This document shows positions 53,509-62,962 of a DNA stretch of 64,000 bases, one piece after another (within the stretch, counting starts at the first letter, position 1; each line of letters begins with the position of its first letter). Under the pieces are notes generated by a model. That model saw only the letters and a program-made list of their open reading frames with translations, made no database searches and had not been told where the DNA came from. Both the position numbers and the translations under genes were made by a program. Origin of the DNA: Mycolicibacterium lacusdiani (GTDB lineage: Bacteria; Actinomycetota; Actinomycetes; Mycobacteriales; Mycobacteriaceae); NCBI RefSeq assembly GCF_021916785.1, contig NZ_JAKCFC010000005.1, forward strand, positions 334,545 to 398,544. The letters run 5' to 3'.

Positions 53509-56500
53509 TCAGCGTGGCTTGGCGAGCGGGAACGGTAACGTCTCGCGGATGCTGCGACCGGTGATCAGCATGACGACGCGGTCCACGCCGACACCCAGCC
53601 CGCCGGTCGGGGGCATGGCGTACTCCATGGCCTGCAGGAAGTCCTCGTCGAGTTCCATCGCCTCGGGGTCGCCACCGGCGGCCAACAGCGATTGTTCCTG
53701 CAACCGCCTGCGTTGTTCCACGGGATCGGTCAATTCGCTGTAAGCAGTGCCCAATTCAACACCCCACGCGACGAGGTCCCACCGCTCCGCGACGCCCGGA
53801 ATGCTGCGGTGCGGTCTCGTCAGCGGCGACACCGACGTCGGGAAGTCCTTGTAGAACGTCGGCTGCAGGGTCTGCCCCTCGACGAGCCGTTCGTAGAGTT
53901 CGAGCACGACGGCGCCTGCGTCCCAGTGGGTCAGGTAGGGCACGCCCACGCGGTCGCACAGCGCGCGCAGGGTGGCGAGGTCGGTGGTCGGGTCGATCTC
54001 CTCGCCGAGCGCCTCGGACACCGCGCCGTGCACCGTCTTCACCGGCCATTCACCGGAGATGTCGACGGCCTCCAGCGTGCCCTCGGTCTCGCCGGGTCGC
54101 ATGACGACCTGGGCGCCGTTGGCCGCCTGCGCTGCGTTCTGGATGAGTTCGCGGCACCCGTGCACCCACACGTTGTAGTCGGCGTGCGCCTGATACGCCT
54201 CCAGCAGCGTGAATTCGGGGTTGTGGCTGAAGTCGACGCCCTCGTTGCGGAACGCGCGGCCCAGTTCGAAGACGCGCTCGACGCCACCCACGCACAGTCG
54301 CTTGAGGTACAGCTCCGGGGCGATGCGGAGGTAGAGGTCGAGGTCGTAGGCGTTGATGTGGGTCATGAACGGTCGCGCGTTCGCGCCGCCGTGGATCTGT
54401 TGCAGGATCGGCGTCTCGACCTCGAGAAAGCCCTTGCCGACCAGGGTCTCGCGAATGGCGTGCAGGATCCTGCTCCGTGCGGTGATGAGGTCACGCGACT
54501 CCGTGTTGATGGCCAGGTCGACGTAGCGCGTCCGCACCCGGGCCTCCGGGTCGGTGAGTCCCTTCCACTTGTCCGGCAGCGGCCGCAGACACTTGCCGAT
54601 GAGGCGCCAGTGGTCGGCCAGCAGCGACGGCTTCCCGGATCGGCTGAGGCCCATGGTCCCCGTCACCTCGACGAGGTCACCGAGATCGATTGCGTTGGTG
54701 ACGTCGGCCGTGCGGCCCTCGGTCAGGCGCGAGTCGTCGAACAGGATCTGAACCTCACCCGACCAGTCGCGCAGTTGGGCGAACAGCACGCCGCCGTAGT
54801 CGCGCATTCGGAGGACGCGACCGGACACGCTGACCGTCACGCCGCTGGTCTCGACGGCCGTGGCGACGGTGTGGCTCGGCGGCCGACCGACGGGGTACGC
54901 GTCGATCCCACTGTCCTGCAACGCCTTCAGCTTGGCCATCCGGACCCGGACCTGCTCGGGCAACCGGGGCCCGCCGGCACCCTCGCCGTCGTCGGTCGCG
55001 ATGCCACTGAGGTCGGGTGCGGTGCCGTCACCGTGCAGCAGGCCGGACTTCGCCAGCGACTCGGGAACCGCCGAGTGGTGGCCGGTGTGCTGCTTGTTGC
55101 GTCTGCTGAACGGCAGCACCAGGAAGCCCTCGGCGATCACCGATGCCACGCCGACCCTCGGCACCAGGCGTGCGTCGTCGTAGCAGGCATACCGGGGGAC
55201 CCACTCGGGCTGGTACTTCATGTTCGAGCGGTACAGCGTCTCCAGCTGCCACCACCGCGAGAAGAACACCAGCAGCGCACGCCACAGTCGCGCGACCGGG
55301 CCTGCGCCGAGTTGCGCGCCTTCCTCGAAGGCCGAGCGGAACATGGCGAAGTTGAGCGAGATGCGGCTGATGCCGATCTCCTCGGCCTGCAGGCACAACT
55401 CGCTCACCATGAGTTCGTTGGTGCCGTTGGGGGATTGGGGTGAGCGGCGCATCAGATCGAGCGAGACGCCGTTGGTGCCCCACGGCACCAGTGACAGCAT
55501 GGCGACGACCTCACCATCCCCCGTGTCGCTTCGCTCCTGCACCGCCTCCACCAACAGGCAGTCGCCGTCGGCCGGGTCGCCCAGCCGACCGAGTGCCATG
55601 GAGAAGCCGCGCTCGGTCTCGGTGTCGCGCCACGCATCGGCGCGTCGGATGACGTCGGCCATCTCGTCGGGACTCAGGTCGCGGTGCCTGCGCAGGCGCA
55701 CGGTGAGACCGCCGCGGCGTGCCCTGGTAACCGCTTGGCGCACCGGCTTCATGTCGGGGCCCGACAGCTTGAAGCGGTCCGGGTGCAGGATGGCCTCGTC
55801 GCCCAGTTCGATCGCGTTGAGGCCGGCCGCGCTGAACGCCTGCGCTGCCGTCGAACTCGCACCCATCACGCCCGGCGCCCAGCCGTAGGACTGGCACAGG
55901 TCGAGCCACGCGCCGATGGCGGCGGGCCACGCCTTCGGGTCTCCCAGCGGGTCACCGCTGGCCAGGCAGACGCCCACCTCGACCCGGTACGTGACGGCCG
56001 CACGGCCGTTCGGCGCGAACACCACCGACTTGTCGCGGCGGGTCGCGAAGTACCCCAGTGAGTCGTTCTTGCCGTACAGCTCGAGGAGTCCACGGATCGC
56101 GGACTCGTCCTCGCCGGTGAGCGCGTTCTCCGCGCGCTGCGACCGGAACAGCACGATCGCCGCGACCATCAGGGCCAGTGCGCCGAACAGGCCAAGCAGG
56201 GCGTTGACGAACACGTGCGGATGGCCTGCGAAGTTCTCCGAGGCCGCGCCTGCGAACGCGCTCACCCGGTTGAGCGCGTAGAGCAGGCGGTCGCCCCTGG
56301 CCAGCGATCCCGGGAACAGTTCGAGCAGGCCCCATCCGACGAGGGTGCCGATCGCCATGCCCGCCACCAGCGTGAGCGCCGCCTTGATCAGTGCGCCCCG
56401 GCGTACCTTCGCCCAGAACTCGTGGCGGGCCAGGATCAGGAAGGCAATCGCCGCGACGTGGAAGACGAGCCCGACGACCTCGCCGATGTCCTCCATGATC

Positions 56501-56838
56501 GACTCGTCACCGTCGACCAGATCGAAGACGTTCCACCCGACGGCAGCGACCATGTACAGGACGAGGATCCACCACGCGACGCTCTTGCGGGCCGCGAGCG
56601 CGGCCGCGAGCAGTGCGAGCACGAAGGCCCAGGCGAAGCTCGTGTCGGGAAAGTTGAAGATGTAGTCGTTGACGAATTCACGCGGAATCCGAATGGCCCA
56701 GCGGATCAACGGTGACACGCTGGCGAGCAGCGACAGCGTGGCGATGATCCCGACCGTCCACCCGGCCGCAGCGGGAACCCACCAGAAGGCGGAGCGGTGC
56801 TTGGTGTTCGCCGGCTTGCTTGCCGCGGCCAGGGTCAT
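53509..56838 (-). CDS. lysX: Bifunctional lysyl-phosphatidylglycerol synthase / lysyl-tRNA synthetase
   Basis: The ATG at 56838 (MTLAAASKP) gives 1109 aa; the frame to 56958 is longer but lacks support. Residues 20-230 are a multi-pass membrane domain. Residues about 260-580 are the DUF2156 lysyltransferase (FSMALGRLGDPADGDCLLVE). Residues 610-1109 are a class II lysyl-tRNA synthetase, with OB fold VSGRVLRMRDYGGVLFAQLR, motif 2 FRNEGVDFSHNPEFTLLEAY and motif 3 GLGVGVDRVVMLITG. It charges tRNA-Lys and moves Lys to phosphatidylglycerol, giving resistance to cationic peptides. Orthologue of Rv1640c. Confidence 0.97.
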   Translation of the reverse strand: MTLAAASKPANTKHRSAFWWVPAAAGWTVGIIATLSLLASVSPLIRWAIRIPREFVNDYIFNFPDTSFAWAFVLALLAAALAARKSVAWWILVLYMVAAVGWNVFDLVDGDESIMEDIGEVVGLVFHVAAIAFLILARHEFWAKVRRGALIKAALTLVAGMAIGTLVGWGLLELFPGSLARGDRLLYALNRVSAFAGAASENFAGHPHVFVNALLGLFGALALMVAAIVLFRSQRAENALTGEDESAIRGLLELYGKNDSLGYFATRRDKSVVFAPNGRAAVTYRVEVGVCLASGDPLGDPKAWPAAIGAWLDLCQSYGWAPGVMGASSTAAQAFSAAGLNAIELGDEAILHPDRFKLSGPDMKPVRQAVTRARRGGLTVRLRRHRDLSPDEMADVIRRADAWRDTETERGFSMALGRLGDPADGDCLLVEAVQERSDTGDGEVVAMLSLVPWGTNGVSLDLMRRSPQSPNGTNELMVSELCLQAEEIGISRISLNFAMFRSAFEEGAQLGAGPVARLWRALLVFFSRWWQLETLYRSNMKYQPEWVPRYACYDDARLVPRVGVASVIAEGFLVLPFSRRNKQHTGHHSAVPESLAKSGLLHGDGTAPDLSGIATDDGEGAGGPRLPEQVRVRMAKLKALQDSGIDAYPVGRPPSHTVATAVETSGVTVSVSGRVLRMRDYGGVLFAQLRDWSGEVQILFDDSRLTEGRTADVTNAIDLGDLVEVTGTMGLSRSGKPSLLADHWRLIGKCLRPLPDKWKGLTDPEARVRTRYVDLAINTESRDLITARSRILHAIRETLVGKGFLEVETPILQQIHGGANARPFMTHINAYDLDLYLRIAPELYLKRLCVGGVERVFELGRAFRNEGVDFSHNPEFTLLEAYQAHADYNVWVHGCRELIQNAAQAANGAQVVMRPGETEGTLEAVDISGEWPVKTVHGAVSEALGEEIDPTTDLATLRALCDRVGVPYLTHWDAGAVVLELYERLVEGQTLQPTFYKDFPTSVSPLTRPHRSIPGVAERWDLVAWGVELGTAYSELTDPVEQRRRLQEQSLLAAGGDPEAMELDEDFLQAMEYAMPPTGGLGVGVDRVVMLITGRSIRETLPFPLAKPR

Positions 56839-56846
56839 AGGGCGCG

Positions 56847-56852
56847 AGGATA
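56847..56852 (-). promoter_or_regulatory. lysX -10 box for a leaderless mRNA
   Basis: On the minus strand TATCCT (TAnnnT) ends 8 nt before the lysX ATG at 56838. No ribosome site is present, which supports a leaderless start. Confidence 0.5.
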
Positions 56853-56896
56853 TTCGGTCTACCGGGGAAATGGGTGGGACTGCGGGGGACCGTGTG

Positions 56897-57259
56897 TCAC
56901 CAAACGGGTCCGGTGAACCATTCGCCCGGACCCTTGCCCGGCTCCTCGGGGAACGCACTGGCCTCCTTGAACGCCAGCTGCAAACCCTTGAGACCGTCCC
57001 GGATGGGTCCGGCGTGCAGTCCCAGGTACTCGACGGAACCCTTGAGCAGGCCAGCCAGGGCGTTGATCAGGCGGCGAGCCTCGTCGAGGTCCTGGTGTGG
57101 GCTGTCCTCCGGGTTGCCGTCGGCCAGGCCCAGCTTCTCGGCCGCCGCACTCATGAGCATGACTGCGGCGCGGGTGATGACCTCGACCGCGGGGATCTCG
57201 GCCAGTTCGCGGACGGGCAGTTCGGCCGCCTCGTCGGGGAGTTCGGGATCATCGGTCAT
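56897..57259 (-). CDS. DUF1844 protein
   Basis: The ATG at 57259 gives 120 aa; the long open frame to 58066 is antisense to infC and is not coding. The DUF1844 core is ELAEIPAVEVITRAAVMLMS, then EKLGL and DLDEARRLINALAGLLKGSV, an all-helical domain. The C-terminal tail is GKGPGEWFTGPVW. Function unknown, conserved next to infC in actinobacteria. It diverges from infC across 246 nt. Confidence 0.88.
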   Translation of the reverse strand: MTDDPELPDEAAELPVRELAEIPAVEVITRAAVMLMSAAAEKLGLADGNPEDSPHQDLDEARRLINALAGLLKGSVEYLGLHAGPIRDGLKGLQLAFKEASAFPEEPGKGPGEWFTGPVW

Positions 57260-57265
57260 GCCTGC

Positions 57266-57505
57266 TAGACTTCCATGCGCGACCGTCTCGGCATTGGCCG
57301 GGACAGCAAGTGGAGTCCCGCTCCCACCGTTGGCCTCACGGCTCAGCGGTCCGGTCACGAACATCGCGAGGTGTTCGTTTCGTGCTTTGCACGGGCGACG
57401 TACGTCGCGACCGGTCGGCATTCGGGCCCTGCATCTACGTGCGGGGCCTGGCCCTTTTTGGGCGCCGATGGCGTTGGCCTCCTCGAAGACTACATAGGAG
57501 GCCCC
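57266..57505 (+). promoter_or_regulatory. infC promoter and long structured 5' leader
   Basis: TAGACT at 57266-57271 is a strong TAnnnT -10. The following leader of about 230 nt has no gene. It contains a 14-nt perfect palindrome GCGACGTACGTCGC (57395-57408), then a GC-rich hairpin-forming segment ending GGCCCTTTTTGGGC at about 57450-57464, which looks like an attenuator. AGGAGG at 57496-57501 is the ribosome site for an ATC start. Regulation by initiation factor or ribosomal protein feedback is inferred from the family. Confidence 0.55.
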
Positions 57506-58117
<612 letters not shown>

Positions 58118-58125
58118 GGACTCTC

Positions 58126-58320
58126 ATGCCCAAGGCCAAGACCCATAGCGGCGCATCGAAGCGGTTCCGCAAGACCGGAACCGGCAAGATCGTGCGGCAG
58201 AAGGCCGGCAAGCGCCACCTGCTCGAGCACAAGGCGAGCAAGCGCACCCGCCGCCTCGACGGGCGCACCACCGTCGCGGCGAACGACACCGCCCGCGTCA
58301 CCAAGATGCTCAACGGCTGA
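58126..58320 (+). CDS. rpmI: 50S ribosomal protein L35
   Basis: The protein is 64 aa, full length (MPKAKTHSGASKRFRKTGTG), strongly basic, with the KRTRRLDG motif. It starts 8 nt after the infC stop, with TGAGGA as overlapping ribosome site. Part of the conserved IF3-L35-L20 operon. Confidence 0.98.
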   Translation: MPKAKTHSGASKRFRKTGTGKIVRQKAGKRHLLEHKASKRTRRLDGRTTVAANDTARVTKMLNG

Positions 58321-58378
58321 CCTTGCCTGCAGGCCTTCGTGGCCTCCCACCTGACCGATCGAGAATAGGAACACCCCC

Positions 58379-58768
58379 ATGGCACGCGTGAAGCGCGCAC
58401 TCAACGCCCAGAAGAAGCGGCGTACCGTCCTCAAGGCCTCGAAGGGCTACCGCGGCCAGCGGTCACGCCTGTACCGCAAGGCCAAGGAGCAGCAGCTCCA
58501 CTCCTTGACCTACGCCTACCGTGACCGCAAGGCGCGCAAGGGTGACTTCCGCAAGCTGTGGATCTCCCGCATCAACGCCGCGGGCCGCGCCAACGGGATC
58601 ACCTACAACCGGCTGATCCAGGGTCTCAAGGCCGCGGGTGTCGAGGTGGACCGCAAGAACCTCGCCGAGATCGCCGTGAGCGATCCGGCCGCGTTCACCG
58701 CCCTCGTCGAGGTCGCCAGGAAGGCGCTTCCCGAGGACGTCAACGCTCCGTCGGGCGAAGCCGCCTGA
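58379..58768 (+). CDS. rplT: 50S ribosomal protein L20
   Basis: The protein is 129 aa (MARVKRALNAQKKRRTVLKA), full length with a basic N-terminal helix that binds 23S rRNA and a globular end. AGGA at 58367-58370 is the ribosome site. L20 acts in early 50S assembly and in other bacteria represses its own operon. The TGA at 58766-58768 overlaps the CTG start proposed for tsnR. Confidence 0.98.
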   Translation: MARVKRALNAQKKRRTVLKASKGYRGQRSRLYRKAKEQQLHSLTYAYRDRKARKGDFRKLWISRINAAGRANGITYNRLIQGLKAAGVEVDRKNLAEIAVSDPAAFTALVEVARKALPEDVNAPSGEAA

Positions 58769-59532
58769 CACCGCTGACCGAGAAGTCCAATCGGGTAGCT
58801 GCGGCGATCAAGCTGCAGCGTCCCGTTGGACGCCGCCACGCCGCACGCTTCCTCGCCGAAGGTTCCAACCTCGTCGAGTCGGCGTTGCGGCGTGGTCTCG
58901 TTGACGAGGTCTTCGTCACCGAGGTCGCCGCCGACCGGTTTCGCGACCTCCTCATCGACGCCCCGGTTCACCTGGTGACAGATCGCGCTGCAAAGGCGTT
59001 GTCGGACACCGTCACACCGGTCGGTCTGGTGGCGGTGTGCCGCATGCCGGAGGTGACGCTCGCCTCAGTGCTGGCAGCGCCTCGACTGGTGGCCGTCGCG
59101 GTCGACACCGCCGACCCTGGCAACGCGGGAACGCTGATCCGGCTCGCCGACGCCCTGGGCGCCGACGCCCTCATCCTGGCCGGCGACAGCGTCGATCCCT
59201 ACAACGCGAAGTGTCTTCGCGCGTCGGCGGGCAGCATCTTCTCGGTGCCCGTCGTCGACGTGCCGGACACCCTCGCGCTGATATCCGAACTGGTGCACGC
59301 GGAGCTGGTGGTCATGGCCGCGACGCTCGACGGCGAGACGTCGCTCGACGACGTGAGACTCGACGTGCCGACGGCGTGGCTGTTCGGCTCCGAGGCGCAC
59401 GGTCTGCCCGTCGAGGTCGCCGCAGCGGCCGACGTCCGCGTGCGGATCCCGATGGCCGGTGGCGCCGAGAGCCTCAACGTCGCGGCCGCAGCGGCGATCT
59501 GCCTGTACCAGAGCGCCAGGGCTACCCGCTGA
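58765..59532 (+). CDS. tsnR: TrmH/SpoU-family rRNA 2'-O-methyltransferase (TsnR-like), CTG start proposed
   Basis: The protein is 255 aa from CTG at 58765, which overlaps the rplT TGA; CTG at 58774 is an alternative. No ATG, GTG or TTG lies in frame between a GTG deep in rplT (58558) and a TTG already inside conserved sequence. The N-terminal substrate-binding domain is GRRHAARFLAEGSNLVESAL. The SPOUT knot is AVDTADPGNAGTLIRLADAL, then AWLFGSEAHGLP and ESLNVAAAAAICLYQ, the three SpoU motifs. It methylates an rRNA ribose, as Rv1644 is annotated to do. Its end overlaps the acyl-CoA dehydrogenase by 11 nt. Confidence 0.9.
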   Translation: MTPLTEKSNRVAAAIKLQRPVGRRHAARFLAEGSNLVESALRRGLVDEVFVTEVAADRFRDLLIDAPVHLVTDRAAKALSDTVTPVGLVAVCRMPEVTLASVLAAPRLVAVAVDTADPGNAGTLIRLADALGADALILAGDSVDPYNAKCLRASAGSIFSVPVVDVPDTLALISELVHAELVVMAATLDGETSLDDVRLDVPTAWLFGSEAHGLPVEVAAAADVRVRIPMAGGAESLNVAAAAAICLYQSARATR

Positions 59533-60775
59533 GCAGTCCTCGCGCCACGTGCGTGATCTGAACCTCGTTACTGCCTGCATAGATCATCAGCGACTTCGCG
59601 TCGCGCGCGAGCTGTTCGACCCGGTACTCGGTCATGTAGCCGTTGCCACCGAAGATCTGAATGGCGTCCATCGCGACATCCGTTGCCGCCTGCGAGCAGT
59701 ACCACTTCATCGCAGAAGCCTCGGCGAGCGAGATCGGGGTGCCGGTCTGGGCGGCCTCGATGACGCGGAAGAGCATGTTGCGCACGTTCATCCGCGCCAC
59801 TTCCATCGTCGCCAGCTTGAGCTGAATGAGCTGGAACTGACCGATTTCCTGGCCCCACAGCTTGCGTGACTTCGCGTAGTCGACAGACAGTCGCAGACAC
59901 TCCTCGATGACGCCGAGCGCCATCGCGGCGACTCCGATGCGCTCGGAGGAGAAGTTCGACTTCGCGCTGTCGCGCCCGTCGCCGGAGGCGTTCTGCTCCG
60001 TCTCACCGAGGAGCCGGTCGCGTCCGAGGCGCACGTCGGTGAAGAACAGTTCACCGGTTCGCGAGCTGTGAATGCCCATCTTGCGCATGGGCTTCGACTG
60101 CACGAAGCCGTCCATGCCCTTGTCGAGGACGAAGGTGAGGACCTTGCGCTTGCGCTTGTCCACGCTGCGGTCGCCATCGTCGAGCTTCGCGTAGACCACC
60201 GTCACGTCGGCATCGGGACCGTTGGTGATGAACGTCTTCTGCCCATTGAGGACGTAGTCGCCCGACCCATCGGTGGCACGAACCACATTGGTCGTCATAC
60301 CGCCGAACGCATCGGAGCCGGAGTCGGGTTCGGTGATTGCCCAGGCGCCCACCTTCTCGTAGGTCACCAGTTCAGGCAGCCAGCGCTCCTGCTGCGCCAG
60401 GGTGCCCCGGGAGGCGATGGTGGGCACGGTGAGTCCCAGGCTGACGCCAAGGCCGGTGACGACTCCCATGCTGACCCGGCACAGCTCGCTGATGAGCACG
60501 AAACCCATGCCTGCCTGGTCGCCGCCGCCGCCGAACATGCCGCCGGATGCCGACTTGCCTTCCGATTCCGACCCATCGCGCATCTTGGCCAGCCGCCGCT
60601 CGAGCGATTCCTTGGCCATCGCGTCGATGCCGAACGTGCTGAACAGCTTTCGGATGATGGGGTAGGGCGGCATGTCGCCGCTCTCGAGGTCGTCGAGGTG
60701 CGGCCTGATCTCCTTGTCCACGAAGTCGCGAACGGCGTCGCGTACGGCGAGGTCGACCTCGGACCATTCGAGCAT
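59522..60775 (-). CDS. Acyl-CoA dehydrogenase
   Basis: The protein is 417 aa. The N-terminal helical domain is 1-130, beta domain 140-245 (AWAITEPDSGSDAFGGMTT), C-terminal helical domain 260-417 (ERIGVAAMALGVIEECLRLS, QIFGGNGYMTEYRVEQLARD), FAD-dependent. A Gly/Lys/Glu-rich insert of about 30 residues at 65-95 (KSASGGMFGGGGDQAGMGF) is unusual. The catalytic base position is in YAGSNEVQ where most short-chain enzymes have Glu, in G-x-N/T-E-x-Q. It is 3 nt downstream of the DUF2236 gene and probably co-translated. Confidence 0.93.
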   Translation of the reverse strand: MLEWSEVDLAVRDAVRDFVDKEIRPHLDDLESGDMPPYPIIRKLFSTFGIDAMAKESLERRLAKMRDGSESEGKSASGGMFGGGGDQAGMGFVLISELCRVSMGVVTGLGVSLGLTVPTIASRGTLAQQERWLPELVTYEKVGAWAITEPDSGSDAFGGMTTNVVRATDGSGDYVLNGQKTFITNGPDADVTVVYAKLDDGDRSVDKRKRKVLTFVLDKGMDGFVQSKPMRKMGIHSSRTGELFFTDVRLGRDRLLGETEQNASGDGRDSAKSNFSSERIGVAAMALGVIEECLRLSVDYAKSRKLWGQEIGQFQLIQLKLATMEVARMNVRNMLFRVIEAAQTGTPISLAEASAMKWYCSQAATDVAMDAIQIFGGNGYMTEYRVEQLARDAKSLMIYAGSNEVQITHVARGLLSG

Positions 60776-60778
60776 GTG

Positions 60779-61816
60779 TCAGGCTGCCTTTCGTCGGTCA
60801 TTCGTATGTCGGTCGCGCGCGGGCCGCAGCCCGGCGAGGGAGAACGTGGTGTGCACCAGTGACCCGGCTCGTTCCATCATCGACCTGGACGGCGGTACGT
60901 AGTGCACCGGCAGTCCGCGACGGTCCCGGGGTGGGGCGGTGAACGATGGTGCCTCGGCCAACGGCGCGTCGGCGGGTAGCCGGCCTGCGGCGCGGCGGTA
61001 GGCGGCCAATGCTCGCGGATGCAGCCGGATCTCGTCGGGCACTGCGACGAAAGCGAGTTCGATCGCCTTGCCCAACAGGCGTAGCAGCACCTCGTCGCCG
61101 GGCGTCCACCGCAAGCCGGCCTTCTCGCGCACCGCGGGGTCGAACAGGCCGGCGGCGATCCAGCGTTGTCCGGCCACCAACGGTTTGAATGCCTGGTCCC
61201 ACAAAGTGGTTGGCACGGGAACGAAGGCCGGTTTGGGGATGCGGATGTTCAGCACGTCGCGTGCGGCGCGACTCAGTTCGAGGTCGTCGCGGCAGGTGCG
61301 GTCCCAGTACTCGCAGAACTCCTCCCACGTTCCGGGTACCGGTCTCGTGCTCATGCCGTACATCCGGTACCACTGGACGTGCTCGTCGAACAGTTGCCGC
61401 TTCTCCGCGTCGGTGAGACCGCCGCAGAAGTACTCGGCGCACTTGACGATCAGCATGAAGAACGTGGCATGCGCCCAGTAGAACGTCTCGGGGTCGAGCG
61501 CGTGATAGCGCCGGCCGGCGGAGTCGACGCCCTTGATCGTGTCGTGGTAGCCGCGGATCTGCGCGCCCGTGTCGGCCGCTCGCTCACCGTCGTAGACGAC
61601 CCCCATGATCGGGTAGACCGACCGTGCAACGCGTTGCAGCGGCTCGCGCAGCAGGATCGAGTGGTCCTCGACGCCCGCGCCGAGCCCCGGGTGCATGTTC
61701 TGGATTGCGCCGATCCACACGCCCAGGAGCCCGGTGCGCAGATCGCCGAAGTACTTCCAGGTGAGGGACTCGGGCCCGAGTGGGGCAGCGGTGTCGTCGA
61801 CCTTCGTTGCGGTCAT
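60779..61816 (-). CDS. DUF2236 oxygenase-like (MpaB/latex-clearing protein family)
   Basis: The protein is 345 aa, predominantly helical. Family hallmarks are ARSVYPIMGVVYDGERAADT, a His-rich part WAHATFFMLIVKCAEYFCGG and EHVQWYRMYGMSTRPVPGTW. Members bind b-type haem or act as rubber oxygenases or peptide oxidases (MpaB). It corresponds to Rv1645c by position and ends the syntenic block on this strand. It heads a two-gene unit with the acyl-CoA dehydrogenase, suggesting oxidation of a lipid-like substrate. Confidence 0.9.
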   Translation of the reverse strand: MTATKVDDTAAPLGPESLTWKYFGDLRTGLLGVWIGAIQNMHPGLGAGVEDHSILLREPLQRVARSVYPIMGVVYDGERAADTGAQIRGYHDTIKGVDSAGRRYHALDPETFYWAHATFFMLIVKCAEYFCGGLTDAEKRQLFDEHVQWYRMYGMSTRPVPGTWEEFCEYWDRTCRDDLELSRAARDVLNIRIPKPAFVPVPTTLWDQAFKPLVAGQRWIAAGLFDPAVREKAGLRWTPGDEVLLRLLGKAIELAFVAVPDEIRLHPRALAAYRRAAGRLPADAPLAEAPSFTAPPRDRRGLPVHYVPPSRSMMERAGSLVHTTFSLAGLRPARDRHTNDRRKAA

Positions 61817-62048
61817 GTGTCCTCCGCCGGTGCCCAGGGTGCCTGTCGGTCACACTATTCCTGACAACGGGCGTTGTCCACGGCCCTCGGGCACTGCTGC
61901 GCAACGGTGGCTGGACCGATGCCAGGTTGCGACGTCGGGGTGTGAGCTGGGTCTAGCCCCTCGCGAATCAAGATCGCCTGACCAGCGCCTTCGCTAGTCG
62001 CCAGGGTGCCGGGCGTCGACGTCGTTGCCGGTCGATCCGGGCGCCACC

Positions 62049-62054
62049 TAGGGT
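62049..62054 (+). promoter_or_regulatory. Adenylate cyclase -10 box, leaderless
   Basis: TAGGGT (TAnnnT) ends 6 nt before the GTG at 62061. No ribosome site is present. The 244-nt gap from 61817 otherwise shows nothing I can assign. Confidence 0.55.
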
Positions 62055-62060
62055 TGAGTA

Positions 62061-62954
62061 GTGGATGTCGAATCGTCGGATGACCGGTCCGACGGGCATG
62101 AGTGCGTCGGATCGGGTTATGGCGCGAGCGGTCCGCTGGGTTGGCTCAAGTCCACCAATCACAGCCCCGGCGTCGTCGACTTCGTCAGGCGGGCCCGTCG
62201 CGCGCTGCCCGGCGACCCGGATTTCGGTGATCCGTTGTCGGCGGCGGGGGTTGGTGGCCCACGTGCGGCAGCGCGTGCAGCCGACCGCATTCTGGATCGG
62301 CATGCCGCTTCCCGCGAGGTGAGCCTCGGCGCGCTGCAGGTGTGGCAGGCCCTCACCGAAAGGGTGTCGGGACGTCCCGCCTACCGCGAGGTGACCCTGG
62401 TGTTCACCGACCTCGTGGGTTTCTCCGACTGGTCGCTGTCCGCGGGTGACGACGCGACGCTGCGATTGCTGCGACGCGTGGCCCAGGTGATGGAGCCGCC
62501 GCTGCTGGCGGCCGGTGGCCAGATCGTCAAGCGGATGGGTGACGGCGCGATGGCGGTATTCGCCGACCCGACGACCGCGGTACGCGCCGTGGTCGACGCG
62601 CTGGAGGCCGTCAAAACCGTTGAGGTCGAGGGATATACGCCGCTGATGCGCGCGGGCGTACACACCGGCCGACCGCAGCGCATCGGTTCCGACTGGCTCG
62701 GCATCGACGTGAACATCGCTGCGCGCGTCATGGAGCGCGCCACCAGAGGCGGGCTCGTGGTGTCGCAGACGACTCTCGACGAGATCTCGGAGGACGATCT
62801 GCAGGCACTCGGGTTGACGGTCAAGCGGATACGCAAGCAACTCTTCGCGCCGAAGATCTCCGGCGTGCCAGAGGATCTCGCAATGTACTGGGTGAAGACC
62901 CGCAGGGATCTGCCAGCTGACGATGCCCGGGAACGAAGGCCACCGGGGGCATAG
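62061..62954 (+). CDS. Class III adenylate cyclase (Rv1647-like)
   Basis: A GTG start gives 297 aa. An N-terminal helical part (1-100) precedes the cyclase homology domain (110-260). All catalytic residues are visible: metal Asp117 (VFTDLVGFS) and Asp161 (MGDGAMAVF), substrate-selecting Lys157 and Asp216 (LGIDVNIAARV), and transition-state Asn218 and Arg222. Lys/Asp predict ATP rather than GTP, so the product is cAMP. No membrane segment. It matches Rv1647 by position. The product could feed the cAMP-binding universal stress protein at 37886. Confidence 0.93.
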   Translation: MDVESSDDRSDGHECVGSGYGASGPLGWLKSTNHSPGVVDFVRRARRALPGDPDFGDPLSAAGVGGPRAAARAADRILDRHAASREVSLGALQVWQALTERVSGRPAYREVTLVFTDLVGFSDWSLSAGDDATLRLLRRVAQVMEPPLLAAGGQIVKRMGDGAMAVFADPTTAVRAVVDALEAVKTVEVEGYTPLMRAGVHTGRPQRIGSDWLGIDVNIAARVMERATRGGLVVSQTTLDEISEDDLQALGLTVKRIRKQLFAPKISGVPEDLAMYWVKTRRDLPADDARERRPPGA

Positions 62955-62962
62955 TCGACCCG

